From Corallium rubrum (Eukaryota; Cnidaria; Anthozoa; Scleralcyonacea; Coralliidae), in contig OZ036014.1 in NCBI GenBank assembly GCA_964035015.1, forward strand, positions 1,568,701 through 1,632,700: DNA of 64,000 nucleotides. The letters are read 5' to 3'. Position 1 is the first letter of the stretch. The number at the start of each line of letters is the position of its first letter. This document shows positions 51,091-61,450 of this stretch, piece by piece. The translations under genes were made by a program, and so were the position numbers. The notes under the pieces are model-generated. The model searched no databases and was not told the DNA's origin. It saw nothing but the letters and a program-made list of their open reading frames with translations.

Positions 51091-51345
51091 ACAATCGTTG
51101 ACAAAATTAGTTGAAACAACTCGAGTGAATCATGCCATGTTAATTGCTAAGCCTTTTTTCCCCCATAAATTGCTATCCCCCCATCCCCCCTTTTCAATGT
51201 TGTTACTCTGAACATTTAAATGTAATGGCAGGTGACAGAGTGCAAATTGCACACATTTTGAGTTCCACAACATTGAAGTGGGGGGAAGGGGGGACATGAA
51301 ACCATTTCATGTTAGCTTTGTTTCAAGAATTATGTCAATGATTGT
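51091..51345 (-). mobile_element. Solo copy (M5) of the array-border MITE
   Basis: The same 255-bp length and inverted ends as M1, in the opposite orientation (ACAATCGTTGACAAAATTAG to ATTATGTCAATGATTGT). TA is present on both sides. No 1.8-kb spacer sequence is attached, so the MITE exists apart from the array. Confidence 0.93.
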
Positions 51346-51740
51346 ATAGTTATGGTACCCCCAAAAGTTAATGAAATAGTGAATTATCTTCCCTAATTCA
51401 CAGTTTGTCTAAGTGAGCCCCTAAGTGAGATTTTGCATCCCTGCAGCTGATTGCACTCGAGATCTCACAGAGAACTGCCCAACTCTGCAGTTAGTCCGGA
51501 TAGTAATTAGCACACATGCTTAAGCGTGCATTCGTATGGGACCATTCCATTATATAAATAGTCAGAATATTAGTTTTAGAGCTGTTCTTAATCTGGAATA
51601 CTCAAAATGGGACAAGTTTTCGTGCTAGTTGGACCTCTGGTGAGTCTAATCTGTGATAGTGATGTAGTAATTTTGAGGATAATTTGTTATGCAATTTAAA
51701 TATTAATATTTTGCTACAAAACTATACAAATATTTAAGTA

Positions 51741-51785
51741 CCTAATTAATTAATTAATTAATTAATTAATTAATTAATTAATTAG
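51741..51785. repeat. TTAA tetranucleotide repeat
   Basis: About 11 TTAA units in the intergenic region between the two desaturase genes. Confidence 0.95.
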
Positions 51786-52054
51786 AAATTAAATTTCTTA
51801 TTTTATAAATTTGTGAACATTTATATGAAAACACGCCTTAACGCTATCATTAAAGCATCTGGCTTAAAGAAAGCAGTTGCAAGCCACTTAGTTAGTAACC
51901 GTTTGGAATCGAACAGACTTCGAAAGTATTGAAAGCGTTGGAACAGACTTTGAAACCATTTCAAAGTTCCAAACACTTTGCCTGTATACACTCAGTTAGT
52001 TATTTTTTTGGAAAAAATGCCATAAAAGCAACGTAAATACCTAGTTAGAGAAAA

Positions 52055-52190
52055 TACTTCTTGATTCTAATAAATCTTCCTTTCTTGGACGCCATATTGT
52101 ATATTTTTTCACTGGACCGTGCCGACTATAAAACGTCTGCGCTTCGCGATAACCAATCGGAATGAATCGCTGAGAATTCGGTTTGACCTG
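52055..52190 (-). pseudogene. Copy of the SPCS2 first exon and upstream region
   Basis: CCTTTCTTGGACGCCAT at 52079-52095 is identical to 45511-45527, which encodes MASKKG in SPCS2. Homology continues upstream through TGTAT, CAATCGGAAT, CGCTGAGAATTCG and GACCTG. The remaining frame would read MASKKGRFIRIKK and then stop; no later SPCS2 exons are seen nearby. Confidence 0.65.
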
Positions 52191-52320
52191 TTTGTTTGTT
52201 TGTTTGTTTGTTTGTTTGTTTGTTTGTTTGTTTGTTTGTTTGTTTGTTTGTTTGTTTGTTTGTTTGTTTGTTTGTTTGTTTGTTTGTTTGTTTGTTTGTT
52301 TGTTTGTTTGTTTGTTTGTT
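52189..52320. repeat. TTTG tetranucleotide microsatellite
   Basis: About 33 pure units directly adjoin the SPCS2-like 5' copy. Confidence 0.97.
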
Positions 52321-52415
52321 CTGCATATGTTTTCATGAAAGTTCGCGGAAAGATTGATTACACCAAGGACCAATCCATTCAATTTTGATTGAATTTACAT
52401 AATACTGGCTTAATT

Positions 52416-52582
52416 ATTCATAAATGGCCGACGATTTAAAATGCTTTTATAAATTAGCCCCTCTGGCTCTGACCTTGTTTTAGAGTAAAGATTCTTTTGA
52501 ATTTCGCACTTGAAAACGAGTTCAGAGGGACTAATTTATATGCACATAAAAGAATATTAATTCCACAGCCATTTATGAATAT
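52416..52582. repeat. Foldback MITE, family F1 copy 2
   Basis: The ends ATTCATAAATGGCC and GGCCATTTATGAAT type (right: CAGCCATTTATGAATATGG) and inner GAAAACGAGTTCAGAGGG match 9221-9377. Confidence 0.85.
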
Positions 52583-53062
52583 GGTCTATAATAAGAATCT
52601 AACATTTATGCATATAAATTGAATAAATAAATAAAATGCTTGATTGCACTCGTAAGGTCTCGTGGTTTAATAGCGGCATGACTTGTTGATCCCCCTCTCT
52701 TATTTTCGTTAAAATCAAATCATCAAAACCGTACAAATCAGTCCTAGGAAGCCAGGCTTTACCGCCATCTGTAGTATAGCCACGAGGGGAAACAAATTAT
52801 TGTTTTTGTCTAAAACAAGGTCGTAAAAATATTCAATAATAGTTTGGAAAACGGAAATCAAGACATTGACACTGTTCAATGACATATTATTCTATTTATA
52901 ACTGCCGAAATTTTCGCAACTCTACAATTTTTTACACTCTAAAGACAATATAGCTAAGATTCTACGCCAAATATCCATATTAACTATGTTCTGTATATGT
53001 AAAAAGCTCGCGTGTTTTGATGTGACCTTTGTCACAGAACAAAGAATCTTTGTCCCGGCCAC

Positions 53063-53204
53063 TCTATGGCTTCCCAAACTGGGTTTTCAACTTTTCTTGC
53101 CGATATCTCGCTTTTGACCGAGCATGATTTCCGCGCTCGGTCAAAAACAAGATATCGGCAAGAAAAGTTGAACACCCACGTGCACGTTTTGGGAAGCCAC
53201 AGAG
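53063..53204. repeat. Foldback element, CGATATCTCG arms
   Basis: TCTATGGCTTCCCAAA with CAACTTTTCTTGCCGATATC and TTTTGACCGAGC is inverted in the second half; the loop is TGATTTCC-like. It lies 30 bp upstream of the copy 2 promoter block. Confidence 0.88.
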
Positions 53205-53234
53205 TTGCCTGAGGGGGAGGCTAGTCTCGACACA

Positions 53235-53400
53235 ATCATGCCACTTTTTCGCTATTTTTATTGGCTTTTCTCACAAACACTCTCAGCGGTCGACCAATCA
53301 TTTGTGCTCTTGGCCAAAGTCTGCGCCGTGCGTCACAACGAATGTCACAAAAAACAAAGCGAACGCTATAAAAATAGTCCGAAAGTACTAGCAACTACAA
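53235..53400 (+). promoter_or_regulatory. Promoter of desaturase copy 2
   Basis: It shares ATCATGCCACTTTTTCGCTA, TTATTGGCTTTTC, ACTCTCAGCGGTC and GACCAATCATTTGTG with copy 1. GCTATAAAAATAG at 53366-53378 is a good TATA box, about 120 bp before the ATG. Confidence 0.7.
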
Positions 53401-53494
53401 AATTCAGAAGTTATTGTATATAATCCGTATAAAGAATGATCGGGGATTGAACTGATAATATAAATATGTACAACTGCAAATAAATTGCATAGAA

Positions 53495-56400
53495 ATGATT
53501 CATTTCCGAAGAGCTGTTTTTGTCGTTATATTGCTGGGTGCTGCCTACAGTTACGCATTCGCCGAGCGTTCAGGTCATAATATGTTTCTATCTGCATTTA
53601 GCCTTGTCGAACAGGTGTTTCGAGCTTTAAGTTTTCAGTTTGTCGTGGGACCCGTTTTTGTCCTTTACTTTCTAAATCGATTGTGGAAATTGCTGTTTTC
53701 GCCTTTGGATTACGTAAGGTATCTGGGCGACGCGGGTTACCTGAAACAGAAGCTTTCGAAAAGAGATACGGCGAACGAAGTCCGCCGGAGAAAGAAAATT
53801 GGCGATGTTCCACCAGTCTATCCAAACGGCTGGTTCTTGGTGCTCACTTCAGCCGAGCTTGCTGTGAAGGATGTCAAGTATGTTTCTATCTTAGGTGAAC
53901 ATTTGGCTGTGTTTCGAGGAGAAGACGGTGTAGTGTATATTCTGGACGCTTACTGCCCGCACCTCGGCGCCAATATTGCAGTTGGTGGTCAAGTTCAAGG
54001 CAACTGTATACAGTGTCCGTTTCATGGTTGGCGTTTTCAAGGTGATAGTGGTGCTTGTGTCGAAATACCATACTGTAAATCACCAGTACCAGAGTTTGCC
54101 AAAACTAGATCATGGAATACGTTGGAGAAAAATGAAAGAATCTATGTTTGGTATCATGCTGAAGGGGCGGAGCCAGACTGGATACCTGAAGACATCGAAG
54201 AGATGAAGAATGGAAAATGGTCATTCGCTGGTCAAACACTTCATTATGTTAACTCACACATTCAAGTAGGTCTCACATAAGGTCATACAATTGATGCCCA
54301 TTTCAAACATCGACTTTAATAACATGTGTCGAATGAGGCGAATCGGCTAAAAATGCAAATGAGCGCAAAAAAATAGTTTTACACTTTGTCATTTTCACTT
54401 TTCCGCATGAATCGTACACGCATTTCCAAATTTCTTCGTTTTAATTTATAGATGTGCCTATGAGACGAAAACTATTTCGCCTATTTCGCCGTGTAAACAG
54501 CGGAACCGTACTAATTCGAGACCGGTTCCGAATTTTTCTTCCGTGTAAACGTTACTGGCCACCAAAGCAAGCTGTTAAAATCTTAAAGTGCACATGAAAC
54601 GAAAATTAAGTTTGTCTTATTTGAAAGAACACTTAAAATGATAGAGTAATATCTTTTGCAGTTTTTCGTGTCCTTGCTTCGTTCTTGAGATATTTCAATT
54701 TGTTTGAAATGTAAATTAAACAACTTGACGTCACACGTGCATAATGATTTATTAGAGATGCTATTATCAGCTGGGTTATCAAGGCAAATTAATTGCGTGT
54801 GGGTGTCGTGTTTTTCCTAAAACACCAAACATGTTGATTTAGATAATAGCAATGTACCAATGATATATAACCTTCTACTGATAACTCATTTACACATATG
54901 ACGTCAAAGTATTTAATTTGCATATCAAACAAACTGAAATATCTCAACAACGATGCAAGGATACGAAAAACTGCAAAATATGTTACTCTGTCATTTTAAG
55001 TCGAGTTCTGCAGGTTACGGTTAGCTAATTTAAAGTTCAAGATTTGTAACATGGAAATAAGGCATGTGATGAGTGTTCTTTCAAATAAGACAAACTTATT
55101 TTCGTTTCATTAAGTTTAATCAAACTGACAACGTATGAGGGGGTGGGGTGAGTTAATAAAGGGGAGTGGCTTAATGGGTGGGCCTTGACAGATGCAGGGG
55201 TGTAATAGGGAAGGGTTTAAATGAGGGAGAGGTTTAGTAGGGGGTTTGATTGAGAGAAGGGGCTAAGTAGAGTAGGGTTTAATAGAGGGAAGGGACTTAA
55301 CAAAAGGGGGCTTAATGGGAGTGTATTAAGAATGTATAGACAACATACCCCCTCTCCCATAAGACTTACAAAAGTACCTTCATTTTCAGTATCTAATTCT
55401 CATTTCATAAATATGAAAGCAGCTATGCTTTAGCTGTTGCCACAAACCATCTTAAGAGAGATGGGCAGATGGACGAGTTAATTCCCTCCTGGGGGTTCTT
55501 ACCCTGTGAGCAGAGCCTCCTGTATCCTTGCAAGGCAAAGGAAACTTCTCCTTTCCTTCACCTCGCAAGGATACAGGAGGTTCTGCTTGCAGGGTAGGGG
55601 GTTCTCATCTGACATGTAAAATCGTCTGGCATTAAACAGAATGAAATAAAGTGGCTGGTGTTGGGAAGCCTAATAGAGAAAGGGTTAATTGTACTTCAAC
55701 ATGCATATTCTTTTGAATTCACAGGATTTACAAGAAAATGGAAGTGATATGACTCATTTTGGTTATGTACACTTATCTCTGATTTCTTGTGGAAGAAACC
55801 TAGAAAACATTTTTACCAGTATGTGGAACTTTGGTTATCATGAATGGATTGTTTCATGGCAGCCACTCGGTGAAGATGAAAAGCATTGTTCCATGCTAAC
55901 TGCAACACAAAAAACTCATGTTTTTGGATATCACATTCCATTTTTGGACATGCATGTTAAAGCAAAAGAGGTATATATTACAGAACATCAGCCAGAATTT
56001 CATTTCTCTGTTAAAAATGAGCAGGGGGGTTGGTTGGTTTAAAACCACACCAACTCAACTCAACATGGGTGATGCCATATAGGCATAGGTAATGCCTAAT
56101 CAGTCAATTGCAGTGTTGCCCATCCCCCCTGAGCCGACCACCGGGCATTTGCATTTTTAAATTTTTTTAATGCAAATGCCCTGGGGTTGGGAAAAGACAC
56201 TACAATGCCCCACCCAGGGCAAAAAAAATGGACGACAAAATGCCCCGCCCCAGGGTCAGTTTGACTTGTGAAGTCGTCAGGAAATTAAACATAAGGAAAT
56301 TCCTAGCATGTTGATGGTCTTAGACCATCTATGATTCAGACGCAAGCTACATGTTTTGAACTTCTGTCTTGTGTTCAATTTTATTTAATGTTACTACAGT

Positions 56401-57595
56401 ATTGTTACAGTATGCACAAAATGCAAACTCTTCACAACTGAAATTTATTGCTGTTTTTTAATCCATTTCAAAGCTATTTGCATATACATACACATACAAT
56501 TAAAGCATGTGTAGCAGCAACCACAATCCTCTTTGGTCATGATGAATGCCTGTCCCAATGCCTGGGGTAGACTAATGCCCAGCCCCAGGGAAATACTGAG
56601 AGAACACATGACCCACCCCCATGCAAAAAAAACCCTGCAAATGCCCGGCATTGTCCCAGGGGGGATGGGCAATGCTGGAAATGACTGATGCATAAGGCCA
56701 GTACATGCCTACCCAAGATGATGCAGTGTATCCTGCAAAAATGTGTGTCTTTCCAAACATGTGTTCCTTCATGGTATTAACTACTCATTGCTGGCTAGGA
56801 TGTCTGCAGGTTCTCCCTTTGATGAGTTTATCACCTGCAGGCACTGTTTTGGGTCAGCTCAGGCAGGAACGAGTTAAGATCATGTGATACTTCATGTGGT
56901 GAAAATGTCACTGATATTTGTGTATTTTCTTATAGCATGTGATTGCTCTTTAAATTTGTATGTGAGAAAATAATGGCTAGATTAATGGTACCAGAATGTA
57001 ATGGTACCATGGACCACCGTCTTGGTTGCCCCACCCTATTTGTTTTATTTAACATTTCTGTTATTTGTGATTATTATAGATTGGTCCTGGGATTATGTAC
57101 TTAAGATGGCATTCAATGTTTGGTACTGGCCTATTTACTCTTGAAGTCACGCCTGTTGAACCATTATTGCAAAGACTTTCCCAGACAGTGTATACTGGTT
57201 TCCCAATTCCAAAGATTGTTGCCAAAATATTTTTGTATTGTGAAGCTATACAGGTGATTCTTTCACATAATTTATACTACAGTAGTGGGGTGTTTTGGTG
57301 TTCAAGTGTATTCCATTCCTTCTCTAAATTTATCCCCCCATCACAATAAAAGTCTCACTTGGGTCACTCCACTATTTTTTTAATGTATATATAAATACCC
57401 AAATCTAACTTAGAACTTTTTTTTTTATAGTTGGAACGTGATGTAATGGTATGGAATTATAAAACATACCTCTCAAAGCCATTGCTTATGAAGGAAGATC
57501 AAGCACTCAAGAAACACAGACAATGGTTTAAACAATTCTACTCCAAAAACAGTCCAAGGCTAAATTTAGCCAAAAATGAAAGTTTAGACTGGTGA
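53495..57595 (+). CDS. nvd: Cholesterol 7-desaturase-like Rieske oxygenase, copy 2
   Basis: Tandem paralogue of copy 1 with the same four-exon plan: 53495-54265, 55725-55970, 57080-57253 and 57431-57595, 1356 nt and 451 residues. Exons 2-4 have exactly the same lengths as in copy 1. The N-terminus is shorter ([20 protein letters not shown]). Rieske ligands are C154, H156, C174 and H177; the iron site is E261-N-G-S-D265-M-T-H268-F-G-Y-V-H273. From about residue 50 to the end of exon 1 the DNA is almost identical to copy 1, while exons 2-4 differ clearly, including residues beside the iron ligands (THFGYVH against NHLSVLH). This points to gene conversion in exon 1 and possible divergence of substrate fit in the catalytic half. 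No stop or frameshift is seen. Confidence 0.95.
54592..55117. repeat. Long foldback element in desaturase copy 2 intron 1
   Basis: The arms of about 140 bp run from CTTAAAGTGCACATGAAACG through TTGTCTTATTTGAAAGAACA and GAGATATTTCAATTTGTTTG, inverted at 54925-55117. The central part is AT-rich. A smaller CGTGTAAAC hairpin precedes it at 54490-54552. Confidence 0.85.
55501..55597. repeat. Foldback hairpin, CCTCCTGTATCCTTGC
   Basis: ACCCTGTGAGCAGAGCCTCC and TGTATCCTTGCAAGG are inverted as CTCGCAAGGATACAGGAGGT and CTGCTTGCAGGGT. Confidence 0.88.
56101..56689. repeat. Foldback element with CCCAGGG-rich interior
   Basis: The ends CAGTGTTGCCCATCCCCCCT and GGGGGATGGGCAATGCTGG are inverted. Inside, AATGCCC and CCCCAGGG words recur at 56190-56260 and 56550-56650. 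It lies in copy 2 intron 2. Confidence 0.85.
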
Positions 57596-57811
57596 ATTTT
57601 AAGTTTGTGTTACTGTAAATTGAGCATTTGCCAAAAGAGTTGAAGCTGGTGGCAGGTTAGAAATGCATTGCTAGGGTAATTGTTTGCAGGGACAGATTTC
57701 ATAATTAGTTAAGTGTAAGCACAATGAAACTGTCCTTCCAAATGATCCCAAGAATACCAGTGTACAATGCTCTTGACCAGTCTTCAACTCTTTTGGAAAG
57801 TGGCCATTGAA

Positions 57812-58161
57812 GTACACACGTAAAAATCTCACAGCTTGTCAACAGGATGTGTTCACAACAGGGTTGTAGCAAGGCTGGGAACAAGTTGTAACAATGCTGT
57901 TCATTCAAGAAGCTGCTACAACCTTGTTAGCATCAATCTGTTAACAACTTGTTGAGTGCAGAGTGGCAACAGGTTGTTGGAACAACTTGTCATCAGTCTG
58001 TTGGAGTCATCTGCCTTGTTACAAGTTGTCAACAACCTGTTACAGACATGTTAACAGACTGGGACAGCCAGTGCAAACACATGACAGTGACAGCCTGTTG
58101 AACAGCCTTGTAACAACTTGCTTGCAGGTCTGTAACAGCTTGTGCATTTTTACATGTGTAC
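57812..58161. repeat. Inverted-repeat element related to 11206-11806
   Basis: The ends GTACACACGTAAAAATCTCA and GCATTTTTACATGTGTAC are inverted. The interior is rich in GTTGTAACA/TGTTACAAC-type words. It lacks the regular 24-bp array of the 11.2-kb element. A decayed third copy is near 58860-58955. Confidence 0.8.
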
Positions 58162-60600
58162 AACACTGGTGGAGTTAGAGGGGAAGCAATGGGGGCATGC
58201 CCCCAAATGGGTGGTATCTAGGTGGGATGTACCACACCCACCCCACTTTTCCAAATCTATATTTATATTCTTCACATGGGTTATTTAACACTCTCAGACC
58301 AAAGCAAGCAGACTGTGATGCAAGCCTGTTCAGACAAGTCACAACAAGACAATGTATTTAACCATTTCCTTACTAGAGTTCAATCTTCCCTTAATGAGTA
58401 AAATTGTCATGCATTAGCCAGAGTAAAGTACTATAAAAGGCCACCTCCAACATTTTCTAGTGTGTACCTCTATTTCCAAAATGCAACTAATAATTTGTGA
58501 AGCCTTGTTGCAACTTCCATAATGCTATTTTCCAATATTTAATGTGAACTTTGCAATATCATTACTGTATTACAAACTAGACTATAATAGACTATGGTAC
58601 TGCATGTTGTTGTTGTGTGATAATTTACGGTACTGTAAAGTACCAATTTTATTTTGAAGACAATTTGTTATGCAATCTGACTTTTTAAAATTTTTCTTGT
58701 ATTTAACAAAATATTTAATAGCAAAAATTACTTTATGTATAGCTAAAAGTTAAAAAAATTATGTCATGATTTACAACTACAAATTTGACAGCCATTTTTG
58801 GTTATATGAGGTGTCGAAGTGAAGCAGAGCAAGCACTAGTGCAAATGCATTGTGATATACCAGCAGATGTGTCTGCAGACATACAAGTTATGCCAGACAA
58901 GGCTGTTAACAGACTTGTCACAACTTGTGCATTATTTTTCACATGTGTAGACAAAGCATTGGGAAGGCTGGTTAGGTGTGTGTGTGTGTGTGTGTGTGTG
59001 GGGGGGGGGGGGGGTAGGCTAGCTATGAAAAGAAAGTTCAAAGTTTTAAAGACTGACCTTGCAATATGACCAAGTACACCCAATTAAAAACAACAAATAG
59101 CAGTACAGCATCACTGACTTATATATGTATAATTTCATGTTTGCACACACACCTCAAACTGTTGAAAGGTATATGACCATATTATATTCTATGGATGGCA
59201 TATTCTAAATCTGGATGGCATATCATTAGTGAACTGTACAGTCTGATAAATAAATCTGAAGTGTTGTCCAATGTTGTCTTTATATAGGAAGTAAAGTAAA
59301 CACTTAGGAAAATGGATCATATTGCATTGTGGGCAAATGGTCAACAGTATAAATATAAATTTACATATAAACTGAACACTAACAGAATAAAGCATATGCA
59401 TTGAATATAGTACACTGGACAAAACACATTAAACAATTGTGTATATTATACATGTATAAACACATGAAATAACTGTGTATACTATACATGTATAAATTGA
59501 ACACAAATTTAAAGTCAAGTTAATCTTGCTTAGCTTGCAATTAATATGAGTTTATTATTCAGAAATATTTAAATTATACAAATTATATTCCAAAATAAGA
59601 GATTTCTGTAGAACAGTATTGGCATCACCATGGCAAACTTGACAAAGGTATTGAGATTTTCAAGAAGTCAAGGATCTGATATCAGCTAATATAATTAAAA
59701 GCAAATGGAAAGATGGCTAAGAAGCTATAATTTTTTAAACTAGCCTGGAATGGTTTCAAGTAAACTTGAAAATCAATGCCTACAAACGGTCAGCAGGCAA
59801 TTGTGTATAACCACCCACCGATAAAGGCGACAACTACCCCCTTTGTCGTGAAGAACAAACAGGTCTTATATTTTCCCCCATATTTGCGATTTCCTTTCCA
59901 GCATGCCCAGAATCATGTCTGTCTGCCTGCCCACACGCAGAATACCAGGTGAAAATCAGAATACCGACGACTCTTTGAGGTATTACCGCACTTCGCTCGA
60001 AGTCACGATCGAGATTTTATAATAATATGTAAGCCTAATATTTTATAATACACAGCTGACGGTGCCAATATCACAAAACACAAGAACAAGTGCATTGAAA
60101 GCTCTTTTATTAATAAATGCAATTAAATAATTCCCTTCCTAAATATGAACTATTCTTCTTAGAGCTTTTTCTCTATTCTTTTATAGTACATAGTATTCTA
60201 AAGAAATCTAAACAGAAGTCTTTTATATACAGTATATATAGTCCCAAGCGCTGCAGGGTGAAAAATATTTCCAATTTTTGCATTTTACAACGATATATAT
60301 TTTAATAGAACTATGTCTGTACAATTCGAACAATTTCTTTTTAAAAAATATATATATATATATGTATGTACAATAACTTGGACGTGGAAAAAGAAAATAA
60401 ATGATGGTGGACAACGCTATCGCGTGACTTGAATTTCATAAATATAAGTTCAAAGCAAGACCATCGGAAGAGAAGAATTGAGGAATGGTTGTCTTTGGAC
60501 CTGAGCGGGGCGAATGACACCAAATAATCCACGTTTACCGTAGCCGAGGATTTCTGTCGTTGAGAAGGTCGTGTGTTTAAGAGGATATGTCATATCGTGG
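58162..60600. other. Intergenic, old repeats, no gene recognised
   Basis: It contains an R2 fragment (58357-58450), a GT/G tract (58977-59014) and AT-rich sequence. TTTATTAATAAATGC near 60106-60120 gives AATAAA on the minus strand and could end the 60.7-kb transcript. Confidence 0.5.
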
Positions 60601-60707
60601 TTTAAAATGAGACGACATCTCTTGGTGCTTTGGAGAAATATTTGGAAGCCATCCTACTGCTTGCTGTTCCATCAAAGCATTCGTTCGTTCAGTTCGTCTT
60701 TGAACTC

Positions 60708-61103
60708 TCAGTTTAATGTAACCAGTTCTCTTCTTTGCCGCTGGTCTACCACCAATGGACTGTTCACCGCTGTAATCAACGGGAAAAGAGCTTGTTGTTG
60801 AAATATTGAGCTCTTCACCTTCTTGCCGTTTGGGGTTAATTCTTTATCCAACTCGGAACACTCGTTCGCTTCTGTTCGCTGCTTCCTCTTCAGCGAAGAA
60901 CTTCCTACATTCATTCTCGACAGCGAAGCAATCAGGTACTCCCTTATATCGACTTCGTTGCTCGGGTTGCTCGCAAACGAACTCGAAGTGCACTTCTTGA
61001 AACAGAATTTTCTTCGAGCCCCAGTGACTGGGCTTGGAGGAGGAGCACACGGACTACAACACTTCTGGTCGTCGACACGACACTGTTTCAACAGAACTGC
61101 CAT
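60708..61103 (-). CDS. Possible single-exon nuclear protein, unrecognised
   Basis: The open frame of 131 residues starts MAVLLKQCRVDDQKCCSPCA. A proline/cysteine-rich start (CAPPPSPVTGARRKFCFKKC) is followed by a Ser/Asn stretch, DIREYLIASLSRMN, and two basic clusters, SLKRKQR and NGKKVK, that look like a bipartite nuclear signal, then IFQQQALFPLI. I recognise no family. Support for a real gene is the clean ATG, codon use unlike the AT-rich surroundings, upstream CCAAT (GACCAATCAG at about 61322 on the plus strand) and two TGACGT words, and a downstream AATAAA. The compact layout resembles small inducible nuclear factors, but this is inference. It could be non-coding. Confidence 0.5.
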   Translation of the reverse strand: MAVLLKQCRVDDQKCCSPCAPPPSPVTGARRKFCFKKCTSSSFASNPSNEVDIREYLIASLSRMNVGSSSLKRKQRTEANECSELDKELTPNGKKVKSSIFQQQALFPLITAVNSPLVVDQRQRRELVTLN

Positions 61104-61450
61104 GTTTTTTATTTTGCATTCGTTAAAGTAAGTCTCCTAAAGATTTCTTCCTTCTTCCATACAAGAGATTTCTAAGTATAAGCTGGAACAAACTTGAAGA
61201 CATGAAGCACAAGAACCACCACTTTTACACCTTCGCCAAGCTAGCTAAAAACTTTTTCTGCAAACTGCTCGGACAATATTGCACGTCAGCTGGGCAATGC
61301 TGACGTATATCTAACCCAGCTGACCAATCAGAGCTCAGATATTCTGTTATTAACCAATAGTAAACGACTATGGCATATAAATTATTCTAGGCACGCGACC
61401 GGATACGCTAGTCAATTTGAGCTTCCGGTGACCCAAGACAATATGTCCGG
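61104..61450 (-). promoter_or_regulatory. Candidate promoter with CRE-like pair
   Basis: GCACGTCAGCTGGG at 61281 and ATGCTGACGTATAT at 61298 place two TGACGT words in opposite orientation 10-20 bp apart. CCAATCAG follows at about 61324 and a TTGGTTAAT-type CCAAT on the minus strand at about 61353. CREB/ATF-class factors bind TGACGT by established knowledge; use here is inference. Confidence 0.45.

Noticed and set aside
51590-51660. Possible first exon starting MGQVFVLVGPL with a GTGAGT donor
   Set aside because: It is a single short segment with no following exon or family similarity found downstream.
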